Part shown: one piece after another, positions 36,361 through 48,479 of the stretch
Position numbering within the stretch: the first letter of the stretch is position 1
Layout: every line of letters starts with the position of its first letter
Assembly: GCF_021155765.1 (NCBI RefSeq)
Contig: NC_060109.1
Span: 25,001-89,000 of the forward strand
From: Diprion similis
Taxonomy: Eukaryota > Arthropoda > Insecta > Hymenoptera > Diprionidae
Direction of reading: 5' to 3'
Length of the DNA: 64,000 nt
Notes under the pieces: model-generated
Told to the model about the DNA's origin: nothing
Seen by the model: the letters and a program-made list of their open reading frames with translations, nothing else
Database searches by the model: none
Position numbers and translations under genes: made by a program

Positions 36361-39300
36361 AAGCGTTCTTTTTTGTGTTCCGCAACGTCAAGCTAATGTT
36401 CTCCTTATTTTTATCCGGTAAATTGAACTTGTCCGAATCGGGGATATTATATTCGATTTTACCAATATACTTTGATTTCATTGGAATGAGACTGATTTAC
36501 GCCTGCGGGAAGGCAACCGACGCTACGTTTTCGTATGAACATTCGACACAGAAGGCGAAGTGCGGATTTTTGTAATCCCTTTGAGATCGAATTAGAATGA
36601 AAGTTTACTAATTAAAAATTTTTATTCGTGAAATTTTTCTGATTCCAAAAAAAAAAACAAAAAAAAAAAAAAAAAGAAAATTTTCTCAGGTGGTAAACTT
36701 TACTTGTATTTGTATCAAAAAGTGATTGCGAAAGTTTTATTCAATTCATCTTGGCATCCACGTGTTTAGTTCTGAGATTTCGACGTTATGTCGTCTAGCG
36801 CACCTGGATTAAAAAACTTAACCATTTTCTACGTCTATTTACTGAGTCAATTAGTTGATATTTGGGTTTACCATTATGAAATCGGAGACAATTGACTCTT
36901 GACCAATCCCCATTTTTCACAAGATCAAGGTGAGAATAATTTTACGCCAGATTATGAACAACTCAATTCAGTTCAACCGTATAACGTGTTATCGATCGAT
37001 TCTATGAATTGTTTATTGATTTTTTTTTGCTCTGCATGCAATTATTTATAATTTGATCGGTGTTACCGCATAACTAGAGGCGAAGTATGAACTTTCATGC
37101 TATGCGTGCACGGGTTCTAAGCACGCACGCTAAAAAAAAAATGACAGTGTTTTTACGAGAAACTGCAAAACTGCACGATAATCCAAACGTTGGATTTCAA
37201 GTTGCAATGTACAGAATAATGAATTTCCATTGTGCGAATTGTTTTTCGAAGATCTCCAAATACGGTAGTTAATAGAAAATGTGCAGCCTCCATATGTGGT
37301 GTGAAATCCCGATAGATATTTGAATTTCAAATTCTTGTTATTGCAAAAAATAGTCTAACACTCTATATTTCCTCTTCAGCTGGGTACTCAACTTTCTTTG
37401 TTTCAAAGTACACGAAGTAAATTTTTGTTCTTTGTCGAGTGAGTCGATAACATCACCCGTTTAATTTACTTGTCCAACATTAGTCGTAGAGTAGGAATAT
37501 CGTATTTTTTGTTCACATGTATCCATTCAAACGGAGAACGCAATAATCATACTGTTGTATAAACTTTCAAGGCTGTTAACAGGACAGCATTACAGCTGCA
37601 CTACCTTTTCCGTCATTTAGCCAGTAAATGCGGTTTGAACATATTTTCATCTAACACGACGTAGAAGTAGAAAAACTATAAATTAAGAACCAAATGCTTG
37701 ACGTCCTTAATGCACATTCATGCCCAAAGCATTCTTGACGCTAACAAATAATAAATTACCGCATGATTGGATTTAAATAATTGATTCCAAGTACACTATT
37801 CAAACAATGTAAAAAAAAAAGCAAAAAAATAAAAATTGCTTTACTGTAGTTATTCAAAACAAATGTATTCGGAAAGAAATATTTCATATCTTGATCATTT
37901 TAATGGATAGAAAATTTCTGAAATTACCGATTTCACTGTTTGATGTACCTATAATCGGATTCGTTTTTTTTTTTCTAGTCACACGATTATGTATTAGGAA
38001 ACAAGAAAATAAGTTTAAAGATAAAAATAAATACAATCCAAACTGTTGTTTTCATTAGTCACTCTAAAGATGCAATGTAGTTATGATTAGAATCCAAACA
38101 TTCTTCATGAATTTCGTGACAAAAAACCATAAAACGTGAAAAGATGAAAAGTGAGAATAAAAATGAAATTCTTAAACAATTTTTGCATGTCTCCGTAGTG
38201 ACTTTACGTCCGTTTGAACGTTTCAACTGATCAAAAACTCTTGAAACCAGCTTGTAATTAATGGATCTAGGAAGTATTCTGTTCAAATATAGGTACTCAA
38301 ACCATGTTCAAGGACCCGCGCAATCAGCCTCATGCAATGTAGCTAATACATAACGCAAATCATGGGGTCCGAACCACGATGTCGATGAACTTCTAGATAA
38401 ACTATAATAAAGAATAGAAATGAAGAATAAAAAAGCGATGATTGACGGAGTGACTATGTCATTATTATTATTATTATTACTTTTATTGTTATTATCAATC
38501 ATAGTCATAGTTCACCGTATACAAAGTAGGTGATAAACACACACACACACACACACACGCATCTCACAGTGCTGAAAAAGTAATGCAAAAATCGAGTAGT
38601 TTTTTCTTCATTGGTAGCTTGTCTTGTTGGGTTTTTTTCATTCGTAGAAATATCGAGAGGAAGAGTTTCGTAAAGATTTTTCAAAATTTTACAAAATAGG
38701 CAGACAAGTTTTGAGGACTGAGGTGCACATACGTAAGAGTTAACAGATGACATTCACTCGGGTTTCCTCTGTATAAGTGAATATCAGTCTCGCGTGAAAG
38801 GCTCACTGTGTCAAGGCGGCGGTGCGGCCGAAAGATGATGGTTTTGAGTAACACAACGATGATCGAGGACCGATTATAGACATCCACGTGTGTATAATCT
38901 ATGTATCTATCCAGTTACATGGTGATGCGTGCAATATTCTAGAGATGCGACGCGTGTCCGAGAAACAGTTACATCGATTGTAAGTCGCGTGTTTCGTTAG
39001 ATTTTTGAAATCCGCGCCAATGCTATGACCTAAAAATTATAGACCAGAAAGTCTGTTCCTTTCCATGTTAAATACAGCTGCGCGAGATTAAGGAGAGGAA
39101 AAAAGGTCAAGAAGAATTTTTGTAAAATGCTCTCGAAGTGTCGATAATTAACGCAGGATAAAAATCCGAGTTTGAGATATTTTTTTTATTCGGCTGAATA
39201 ATTATTGCGTTACAAGATGAATCAGATGAATGAAAAAAAAAACGACATTTTCACTATACGAGTAGATATTTATTTCACACGAATTGTAGATTTTTTCCGT

Positions 39301-39404
39301 GTGCATTTTCATCGAAACCTGCGAATGTATTGGGCAAGTCTCCGCGGAACTCGAAAGAAAGAAAGGGTTGGCAAAGAGCTAAGGGGAGGGGCTGACCAAG
39401 AGGA
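36361..39404. other. AT-rich intergenic sequence between the Rieske gene and defense gene A
   Basis: Short poly-A runs (near 36648-36676), (ATT)n at about 38460-38478 and (CA)n at about 38538-38558. No exon with splice sites was recognised. Confidence 0.5.
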
Positions 39405-39449
39405 TATAAGAAGGCAAGCGTTCATTCCTGCAGCTCCACAACTCAGCTT
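39405..39449 (+). promoter_or_regulatory. Core promoter of defense-protein gene A (TATA plus initiator)
   Basis: TATAAGAAG starts at 39405 and an initiator-like TCAGCTT starts at 39443. The spacing from the first T of TATA to the initiator A is 40 bases, identical to gene B. This is longer than the usual 30, so the true start may be a few bases upstream of the initiator-like match. Confidence 0.6.
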
Positions 39450-39520
39450 TGACTCCTTCGACCGGTCGTTACCTTCTCGATTGGTCCGACGGGCACCAAT
39501 CCATAACCATAACTCATCAA
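39435..39520 (+). other. Non-coding first exon (5' UTR) of defense-protein gene A
   Basis: A transcript start near TCAGCTT (39443-39449) is followed by a leader exon that ends at the donor gtgagt beginning at 39521. The leader matches the first exon of gene B over about 30 bases (CAACTCAGCTTTGACTCC against CAATTCAGCTTCGACTAC). That similarity is the main evidence it belongs to this gene, since it lies 2.15 kb upstream of the ATG exon. Confidence 0.65.
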
Positions 39521-41677
39521 GTGAGTAGTTACGCAATCAATTATACCTATCACTCCGTGCTAATTAATTTCATTCGACATACAAAACGATCAAAAGTTAA
39601 AATTTATGCGTCGTTTCAAATTCAAAATTTTTTTTCACATACGATTCGATGATTAAAAATCACGAATCATCAGGTTCAATTTTTTTTTTCGACTTCAATT
39701 CAATTCGCTATTTCGAAAATTCCCGCGCTTTTGTGACGTTCAATCAACGTGACGAAAAAGCCGGTTGACCGATTGCTGTATGTACATATTCAAGGCGTAC
39801 GTATGTATACATATATAGGCAGGATGTACTCTAATCACAGTTTTCACATGGCTATTAATTGTTAAAAAATGTCATCGAGCTAAGCTGCGTGCGTGGAATA
39901 TAAGCCGACGCAAGCAGTTGTGTAGCTGCGGGGTATCCAGAAGCAGATTACCATCTTGCTCAATAGTGAAAGCTGTCTTCGTAATCAGAAATTATGCACG
40001 CACCGGGACAAAATCACTCAGCGAGTCGGTATCGTTGAAACGATTCGGTGTTATGGATCTGTTTAAAATTCCATTTATCAGCGAACGCTTGGATATCGAT
40101 TCTATTTTCTCTCCAGAAGTTCCGTACTTTTCTTGTTAAAAAGAAAAAATGGTAATTTTTACTGTCTCTACAAATTTTTTCGTTCTTTTTTTTTTCTTTC
40201 TTTTCATCTCTCAACACGGCTGAACACGTTTTACAGTTTTTTCTTTTTTTTTTTTTTTTTTGTTTGTTTTATTTTTCAAACAAGTTGAACGACAAGAGTT
40301 GCCGTAAAATTTTGTTACCGATGAAAAATATAAATATCTTCGACACTAAATGATATTAATGTTACCAACTATTTTCATGTTCATTCTATTGTGATTTTTT
40401 TTTTTTTTTTTTTTTTTTTTATTTTGTTTTTGTTTTTTACTCAATGTTACAACCGATTTATTTCTTGCCATTCTCGCGGCGCGCAAAGCAAAAGGAAAAG
40501 AAAATCCGCTGTACTCGTGATTCTGGTTCCTGTTCTGACAATGAGAAACAAATCGGCGACCTTTAGCTTAGGTGACATTGAAAATATTTGCAATCTATCG
40601 TACAGACAAAATATGGTATTGTAAGGCGATATTTGCACTGGCAACCTTGACTTATCGGTAATACTTGTTGAAAATTTTCGAGGGAAGGAGGGGATTAAGG
40701 ATAAACCAAGCGAGCTGCAACACATGCATAAATAAAATTAAACGAGTCTGACTCGAGACGGTGATTAGCAACATTGACGACGATTATGTATTTTCACTTT
40801 TCACAATCGACCCGAGTTTCGACACCTTGTTAATGTAACCAGGATTCATATGCGGTTTTATAGTAAAAATAACTATCCTAGATTCGTGCGTTTATTTTAA
40901 GGATCATATTTCACTTCGCGATCTTCTATGTCTGTGTAAATTGTGACGATTTCAAGTTCGACTACAATCTCTATAGAAGCTAAAAATCGGGCCTTCAACT
41001 GTCGTTTTATCTGGTATTGAATAAAATCCTCGAATGATTGGTTAAAATTAAGGACTTTCTTCATTCTACTTCCCTCAAGGATATGCGCGATGTGCGTTTC
41101 ATTTCTTTATTCAGCCTCTTTGTACTGATTTGAATTAATCAGCTGTACTAACAGTTTCGAATTCTGTAATTCAAAGTTTTTCTCCTCTTGCAAAGGTCCT
41201 TGTATATTGAAAGTAGAAAATTAGACTTGTTTAAATTAAAAAAGGGAAAGATAATCGTGCAGAGTATTTTTCTTTTTCATAATATTTAATACGAATCGAA
41301 AGAACGAATTGCGAATATTTTGCCTGATACCTGATTGAAGAAAATCGATCCCTACACTAACAGCTTATTTTTTTTATTTGTGATTCTTAATATGATATTC
41401 ATAATTTAATGTGGAACTTAATAAAAGAATAAATTCTGACTTTTTAGTAATTAAAAAAAAAAAAAAGAAAAAACATAATAATTTTTTGAAATTAAAGTTA
41501 AATAATGTATAAAAATTAATTATTACAAATTATAATATAATTGAATTAAAAAAAATTGAGTATTTATTAGTTTTTCGCTCACATAATAATTAAAAATCAA
41601 TATAATATATATCACCCAAAAGATGCCATTTAATTAATATTACGATATTTGATTAAATTCATGTATCCTTTGCCAGG

Positions 41678-43387
41678 ATGTTCCGTTTATTCCTTCTCAT
41701 CGCGAGCGTCGTCGCAGTGGCTCAGGGTTTTAGTGCTGGAGCTCCGCCTGCCGTCTGCGAAGACCTGACGCCAAAACATCACACGGATCCTCAGGCAGGA
41801 CCTTCGCCGTACAAAATTTCGATAAACAAGAACAGTATCAATCCAGGAGAAGAAGTGAAGGTAAATGACTCTTGGATCAGTTCTTGAGTCTCAAAATCGG
41901 AGAAAAAAAAACGGAAAAAAAGAAATACTCGCTAACTGGGTGGACGTTATAACGTGTTACGTAATTACACGATTTCTGTTTAGGTGTGTGTGTGTGTGTG
42001 TGCATAAAATTGCTATCGAAAGTCTTCTACAGGCACGGTATTAAGTCGCTGTCACACGCGATTTGATCGTTTCTCAAGAATTGATTTGCATAGATCAAGG
42101 TACACGCGTGCCGATTCTGGAAAACCGGTTTAGATCGCGATCGATCTATCCTCGTTTCATTTAGAACTGTAATCTGGTGGGACCGAGTCTGAGAGGCGTG
42201 TTTCGTTGTTCTTGCAGGTCACTATTGAGGGAATCAACGGAGAGAAATTCAAGGGATTTTTGGTCCAGGCTCGACAAGGGAAAGAGATCCTTGGATCATT
42301 CCCTCTCGATCCCAACGATAAGGAAGCCCAGACTATAGACTGTCCCAAAGGAGAAAAGGTTTGTAGAAATGTGACGTAGGTGTAGAAGTCGAGGGAGTAT
42401 TCTGAAATATATTTGCAAAAAACGATCCTCCGATTTCAGTACTTTTCGATCTATACAGGGTGTCTCATTTTAAAAAATATCCTCACGGATATCGAAAACT
42501 AGAAAAAAACATCAAAGGGAAAAATATTTGGATGACTATCCCACTTTGGGTTCGGGGCCTCTGCTGGGCCTTTGAGGCCCAACTTTGTTCTTTGGATAAA
42601 ACCTGCCATTTTTTATTGCGTAGGCCTGAGACCCAAAAACTGGGATTTAATGCATAGTTTCGATAGATTTTAAGCACATTTTTTGAAATGGGTCACCCGG
42701 TATATAACTTAGTTTAATCAAACTAGATTGTTTCTGCTTTATCCGGGTTATCAGAGTCTTGATAATGAGGTTCTGATATGATTAGATTCTTTCGGAATAT
42801 AGTTTGAAAAAGTGAAAAGACGCGTTTGTCATTATTTTTATTTCGTTACAATTTTCACTTATGAAAAAAAAATCAAAACGTGGCTTAAAGTTGAGGCCAC
42901 ATTTCGAGCTTGGTTCGAATTATCTGGCACAATCCAATCCTGAGTTACAGCTAATGAAATAACTTCAACGAAACCACAAATAACCAAAAAAAAAAAAAAA
43001 AAAGGTAAACGCGATTGAACAAACGTTCTTGTTTTTTAAATTTTTCACCACAATGCCACTTTGAGAATCCTTTAGTTTCACTGTCAGGCTTTTGTAATAT
43101 TAAGTCTGTAGAAGTAATAGAACCTTAAATAAGAAACATAAATTCAATAATTGCATTATCCAAACTTCAACGACACGTTCGACGTAATGCAAAGACTAAA
43201 GTGTATAATAATTTATTTGTAGAACGCTGTTACCCACAAAAACTCCGACGAAAAATCGAAAATGACCTTCAGTTGGATACCTCCACCTGAATTCAGCGGA
43301 ACCGTCGTCTTCAAGGCGACCATCGTTAAGGATGGTGGAACCTTCTGGGTTGGACAGACCTCATCGAACCTTAGCATCGGTCATTAA
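41678..43387 (+). CDS. Secreted Reeler-domain putative defense protein, copy A (first of a tandem pair)
   Basis: This gene encodes a small secreted protein of the insect 'putative defense protein' family, related to immune-induced Hdd11-type proteins of moths. The family has a single Reeler domain and an immune or developmental role that is not well defined. Coding exons are 41678-41860, 42218-42358 and 43223-43387, all introns phase 0, giving 162 residues. Acceptors read tttgccag, ttcttgcag and tatttgtag; donors are gtaaat and gtttgt. Residues 1-17 (MFRLFLLIASVVAVAQG) are a signal peptide. The Reeler domain follows, with its conserved first cysteine in PPAVCEDLTP, the SPYKI strand, FKGFLVQAR, TIDCPKGE, and a final FSWIPP...VVFKATIVKDGGTFWVGQ block. 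The first intron (39521-41676) separates a non-coding leader exon. Copy B, 2.3 kb downstream on the same strand, has identical exon lengths for exons 2 and 3 and about half identical residues by eye. No defect is visible. The family assignment is strong; the specific function is unknown. Confidence 0.9.
42452..42706. mobile_element. MITE with CAGGGTGTC ends inside the last intron of defense gene A
   Basis: Left end TATACAGGGTGTCTCATTTT and right end AAATGGGTCACCCGGTATA are inverted repeats about 255 bases apart. The interior carries GGCCTTTGAGGCC-type short palindromes. It lies between exon 3 (ends 42358) and exon 4 (starts 43223). Confidence 0.7.
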
Positions 43388-44045
43388 GGAATGACGAAAC
43401 GACTTCTCGGCGAATTATACAGGGTGCAGGGTGCAATGGATTTTCTTTTTTCTTCATAGAATCATCTTAGAATCAAGAAATGTTATTAAATCTACGGGTC
43501 ATCGATGAAATTTGCCCCATTCTATACACTTTTTCTTTCTTTTTTCGTTTTTCTTAAAATAACGAAATTTTATCTGTACTCGAAATTTTTTTTATCATTA
43601 TTAGATTGGAATTATTTTCTTCGACGACGAAACATTCTAATATTCGTTTTTTTTTTTCTGTATATATAACTAAGAGAAAAATTTTGCTGTAGCAATTTTT
43701 TAAATGAATTTTTTTTATTTTTTACGTATGTACGTATATTTACAAGATATTTCTTATGCGAGAAAAAAACACGTAATTTGTAGTGAATTTTGACAAAAGT
43801 TTACGAATAACATGTGCAAATTTCAGTGGACTTTAAAACAAGCGAAATAACCGCGGAATTTTTCATTATATTATTTATACGATGGATCATAAGTTTATTG
43901 ACCAAAAATGAAAATATTGTGTAATAATTATATGATTATTACGAACCACACGAAGCTAGTCAGACGTTGTAGAATTACGATGGCGAAGATACGTGTGTGT
44001 CGTATATTTTCATTTTTCAATTGGAATAAAATATATGCATGCACC
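43388..44045 (+). other. 3' UTR of defense-protein gene A with conserved tail and poly-A signal
   Basis: The UTR is about 640 bases and rich in poly-T and AT. Its last part (about 43920-44035) matches the 3' UTR of gene B, centred on TTACGAACCACACGAAGCTA (from about 43938), and ends at AATAAA (44025-44030). A short GGGTGCAGGGTGCA repeat is at about 43422-43435. Confidence 0.6.
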
Positions 44046-45107
44046 AGATATCCGACCAATTATAAAAATGTATAAATATTTATATGTGCAGACATTACAC
44101 CATTTTCCGTACAATTATACAAATCAACCTTTTCATCGTGACCTTTAAACTTTTTTTTCGCGATAATTTGGATTACCGATTACAAAATGTAATAATTAAA
44201 ATGATTAGAAAAACCGTAGAATTTTTCTAAAGTATTTTCTTATCTATGCGAAGAATTTTTTTATTTTATTTTTGTTATCCAACAAATTGATGCAAAGTTG
44301 AAAAGGTTATCTACGCAGTAAAACTGAGAATTCCGAAGATTCATTTTTATTAAAGCTTTTTGTATCGATAAGTTTGAAGTCAGAGAGGACTTTTACACAT
44401 TTAACAAGTATCGCTTTTTACCATTCTTGAATAAAACTTCAGTCAGGGTTTTAAACAATTTGTTTTGAAAAATAGTGGAAGACTTTTGTTTCCACGAAAC
44501 TTCACATGAGCTTTTGCTCACGTCGAGTTTACGATGAACTGTATACCAACGTAGGATTTTCCAAACACGTAGGTAGACAGGAAAGGCACGATGATTCTTT
44601 GTCGCAGATTACGAACGACGCCATTCATTATTCAGCTCTTGCACTTTGCGTTGTATTTATAGTCAATAATAATAAATGATTTTCTTTGTGTCAACTGGCA
44701 ACTGGTTTCCTCGAAGCGCCAATAAGTGGTAAAGAATTCATGCAAGAACCGTATCAATAAAAGACTTGGGAGAAACCGATTTTTTAAATTTGCAATCAAA
44801 TTTTGCCTCGGTACAGAAATTTTTATTCAAAACTAACGGGTGGGAAAAAAATCGAATGGAATGTCGAATTGTTGTTGGTATAAAACGATAAGAAGTGATG
44901 GGAAAAATTAGTGTAAAAAATAGATAACGGTGGAATAACTGACCGGTTTAGTAAAATCGATTTGTTTTGCTCAGTTTGTTTTCTTATCATACGAGTGAGA
45001 CGCAAATGATTATCTCAGGGAATCCCGGATTCGCACAAGCGGTTTTACCTCGTACATCGACCCAATATTGATGCAATTTTTTTATAACGAGTATATTAAA
45101 CAAGCTC
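44046..45107. other. Intergenic sequence between the two defense genes
   Basis: About 1 kb of AT-rich DNA between the copy A poly-A site and the copy B promoter. Nothing gene-like is seen. Confidence 0.5.
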
Positions 45108-45213
45108 GGGGAATTCAAAAGAGGGATAAGGAGTGGCAGCAGGGTCAGGAAGGAGAAGTCGTCAGAATATAAGAAGCCGAATGATCATCTCTGCGGCGTC
45201 ACAATTCAGCTTC
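45108..45213 (+). promoter_or_regulatory. Promoter of defense-protein gene B with NF-kappaB-like and GATA-like sites
   Basis: TATAAGAAG begins at 45168 and TCAGCTTC at 45206, the same 40-base spacing as gene A. Upstream are GGGGAATTCA (45108-45117), a near match to the insect Rel/NF-kappaB consensus, and GGATAAGG (45124-45131), a GATA-factor type site. In fat-body immune genes of other insects these two site types act together. Whether they act here is inference. Confidence 0.5.
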
Positions 45214-45249
45214 GACTACTCCGATCAATTGTTAAAATTCAATTCCCAC
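45200..45249 (+). other. Non-coding first exon (5' UTR) of defense-protein gene B
   Basis: The leader begins around the initiator-like TCAGCTTC (45206-45213) and ends at the donor gtaagt starting at 45250. It aligns with the leader of gene A. The intron to the ATG exon is only 455 bases, against 2.15 kb in gene A. Confidence 0.65.
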
Positions 45250-45705
45250 GTAAGTACGCAAAATTAAATTATATTTATACGGTAACAAATAGTCGTTATT
45301 GAAATAAATGATTACGATTTCAAGTCGATTACGAATCTTTCAAATTTTTGTAAAGAAACGATAAATCGTCAAGTGAAAATATTCTTTTTCACTTTTTGAT
45401 TTAGATCAATTGACGATTTAAAAAATAACCCTGAATTCTAGACAGAGTAACGAACGAACTAAAAATTTGATTGCTATTAATTCTTTTATGTCAAATAAAA
45501 TACGGTAAAAAAAAAAAAAAAATATTCATCGTGATCGAAATGATGTGATTTTGACGATCGTAAGGCAAAAACGAAACTATAAAAGGATGATTAATCGAAC
45601 AGCAAATTGCGTCGTGAAATAAAACATTTCATTTGCATAGTAATAAATCGTCTTAAACGCGATCGAGTTAAATGTTTTATTCGACTCGATATAATTTATT
45701 TCAGA

Positions 45706-47094
45706 ATGTTCCGATTCCTGATTTTCGTTGGAAGCATCGTCGCCGTAACTTATGCTTACAGCGTTGGAGCACCGGCTCACGTCTGCGAAACCATGATGCC
45801 GGGTCATGGGGTAGATCCTCAGACGACGCCGTCGCCTTACGACATCTTGTTGAGCAAAAATTCCATCCTGGGAGGAGAGTCAGTCACGGTAATTGTGTTC
45901 AAGATGCTTGATTTCCTTTGTTTTTCATTTTATTTTTACGCCAACTTGATCGGAAACTCGACAACTGATCGGTCATTACTACAAACGTCGATCGTTAATA
46001 AGCGATCACGCGATCGACGAATGACGTTGAGACTCATGTCTGTTGTAGAACATTGAAAACTAAGAGACACGTATTTTTTTATCTGTCGAAAGACGGTTTA
46101 AAGGGGTGAAAACGCATCAAGAAATCACCATCTTTGGGGGTCGTTTTCACCCCTCTAAACCGTTATTCCGCAGACAAAAAAAAAAAAAGAAAAAATACGT
46201 GTCTCTTAGTTTTCAATGTTCTAAAACATGCTTGAGTCTCAACGAAATCAGAGAGGGACACCAAACTGATGTTCCTTGTAAATACAACGGCTTGATACCC
46301 GGTTTTTTTCTTCTTGAAAAGGTCACCGTCAAGGGTCACGACCAGGAGCTGTTCAAGGGGATATTGATTCAAGCACGTCTTGGCGACCAGATCGTCGGAA
46401 CTTTTGACGTCGATCCTGCTGACACCAAAGTGAAAACGATCGACTGTCCGAAGGGGGAAAGGGTGAGTTTAATTACGCGTTTTCGATTTCTCAGGGGGAT
46501 TCAGGCACCGAAAACATGAAATAAGAATAAGGATCTGATTCTGGAAATAGCAATGCTTTGAAATAATAATTTACCGATCATTCAATGATATTTTGAAATC
46601 GAAATTAATTAATAGTCGATCTATAGTTGCTGCAAAAGGAACAGTCTTCATGTTTTTCCCTTGAGTTTTAAATTCAAATCAAAAGCAATCAAAAGTCCAA
46701 ACACACGTGTCATTCAAAATCGGTAAGAAAGTAAGCTTGTCAATTCCATACCGAGTCAACATAGAAAACTAGACTTAGAAAAATCGAAAATTTTGATTTT
46801 CTGGTTCGTTTTCATCGCTGAGCATCTCGCTGCTTCGATAATCAGACTGGGATGTTAAAACCACATGAAAAATCTAATCTATAATCGAATGAAGCCTGCA
46901 ACAATTCGTGTATAATTAATTTTCAGAATGCTGTTACTCACAAAAACGCGAAAAATAAGTCTGAAGTTTCTGTAAAGTGGGTGGCACCCGCGGATCTCGT
47001 CGGAAACGTCGTCTTCAAAGTTACCGTGGTCAAGGAGGCGATAATCTTTTGGGTCGCGCAGAGCTCGTCAACTCTTTCAGTCCGCCGTCAATAA
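45706..47094 (+). CDS. Secreted Reeler-domain putative defense protein, copy B (second of a tandem pair)
   Basis: This is a paralogue of copy A. Coding exons 45706-45888, 46322-46462 and 46927-47094 join in phase 0 to give 163 residues. Donors are gtaatt and gtgagt; acceptors are tatttcag before the ATG exon, cttgaaaag before exon 3 and attttcag before exon 4. The signal peptide is residues 1-17 (MFRFLIFVGSIVAVTYA). The Reeler domain shows AHVCETMMPGHG, SPYDILLSKNS, FKGILIQARLGDQIVGTF, TIDCPKGER and a VVFKVTVVKE...FWVAQSSSTLSV end. The cysteines aligned with copy A are kept. The ATG is the first after the acceptor and aligns with the MFR start of copy A. The exon 3 acceptor is weaker than the others and lies 77 bases after a 220-bp fold-back in the intron, which could affect splicing. 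The family is clear; the biological role is inferred only from relatives. Confidence 0.9.
46025..46244. mobile_element. 220-bp fold-back element in intron 2 of defense gene B
   Basis: The left arm begins CGTTGAGACTCA and the right arm ends TGAGTCTCAACG. The arms share ACATTGAAAACTAAGAGACA, CACGTATTTTTT and GGGGTGAAAACG in inverted order, with the centre near 46134. The arms are nearly identical, so insertion looks recent. Copy A has no equivalent at this position. Confidence 0.85.
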
Positions 47095-47320
47095 GCATCA
47101 ACAGATTTCGATTTCATTCGATTTCATTCGCACTCATCTTTATGACGTTTTACTCGTGAGATAATATACCAAAAATGATGGTATCGTGTAATAATAATAA
47201 TATTAACAACAATAATAGTTACGAACCACACGAAACTAGTAAAACGTTGTAGACTTGTGATGACCAAGATTCATGTAACGTATTTTTAAATTTTTCTATT
47301 GAAATAAAATATTTTTTGCA
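47095..47320 (+). other. 3' UTR of defense-protein gene B with poly-A signal
   Basis: The UTR is about 215 bases. It carries the block TTACGAACCACACGAAACTA (from about 47219), shared with gene A, and AATAAA at 47303-47308. Confidence 0.65.
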
Positions 47321-48479
47321 TTAAATTCAGCCGATTATGATTTATACAATGTACGAAAAACGTATAATGTTTCTCTTTATTCTTCCAACATTTGTGAGTA
47401 GGAAGTCCCGAAAGAAGAAACAACGAATTAAACAACAGTTGAAAACTCGCAAATGTAGAATTCGATGTGAATTTAACATTGAATTTGCTAATCTATTCAA
47501 CAAAACCAGTCAGATTATATCGTTATCTTCTTTTCAATAATTTTGCTCATCGTTCCTTATCGTTTCACGAATAACAATTTAACGAAATTCTGCAAAACTT
47601 TTCTTAACACAAAGACGACTTTAGTTTCAAGTGCACGGAATGATGTTGATGAACTACACTATTCAATGAAAAAATTGAAGTGAAGTCTATTATTGAACAA
47701 AGTTTCCCCTAAAGTGTAAAAAAAATTGGCGAACTTCCTGATTGGCTCCACGCAATTTCCAGAAAGCCAGACCAATCACGAAAAGGCAAAAGTCTTTCGC
47801 ACCTTTTAATTTTCCCATTTAATTCTACCTCCATCACCACTCTTCCAGCGGGAGCAGGTAAGAATCCCTCCTCGTCTTTGGTTTGTACTTACTTATTCTA
47901 TTGTGCGCCTGCCCGCCCAAAGCAAATATGTCTCTACGGGTGGTTTATTGCGCTACATGTGCGCGCCAGATGTCATATCCTTGAAAAAACCTGCAATATT
48001 TTCAGACATTTATTCAATATTCAGAAAATATTTCAAAGACCTCTAAAGTTATCGTTAGGATTACTTCGTTTTACAGTGAGTGATGAAAAAACGACATAAT
48101 AATACAATAAAACATTCCACGTGGTGACGAAATAGTATAAAAAAAAGAAAACAATTTAGAATAAACTGATGAAAATGCGTCAGAAAGTGAAGACTACTCG
48201 TCACTGCAGTCAGCCATAGCAGAAGATGATAGACGAGAAAAAACCTCGTCGAAAATTAGTGTTTTGAAATAGAAGAGCGTATTTTTTCTGCGATTCAGGA
48301 CACAATGCCGAAACAGTATGATTTGCTATTTATTTTTGCGTGGATGTGATATTTCGCATGTATGTAAAAGCGGGGTCTAAACAGACTCGATCTGATAATT
48401 TTCATGAAGTTGGTATTACATTCGTGAAAATGGAGAGAAATTAGGCTTAAGTTTACAGTTTTTGAATATGAACTCGAAG
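47321..48479. other. AT-rich intergenic sequence
   Basis: No gene or repeat of note. Confidence 0.5.
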
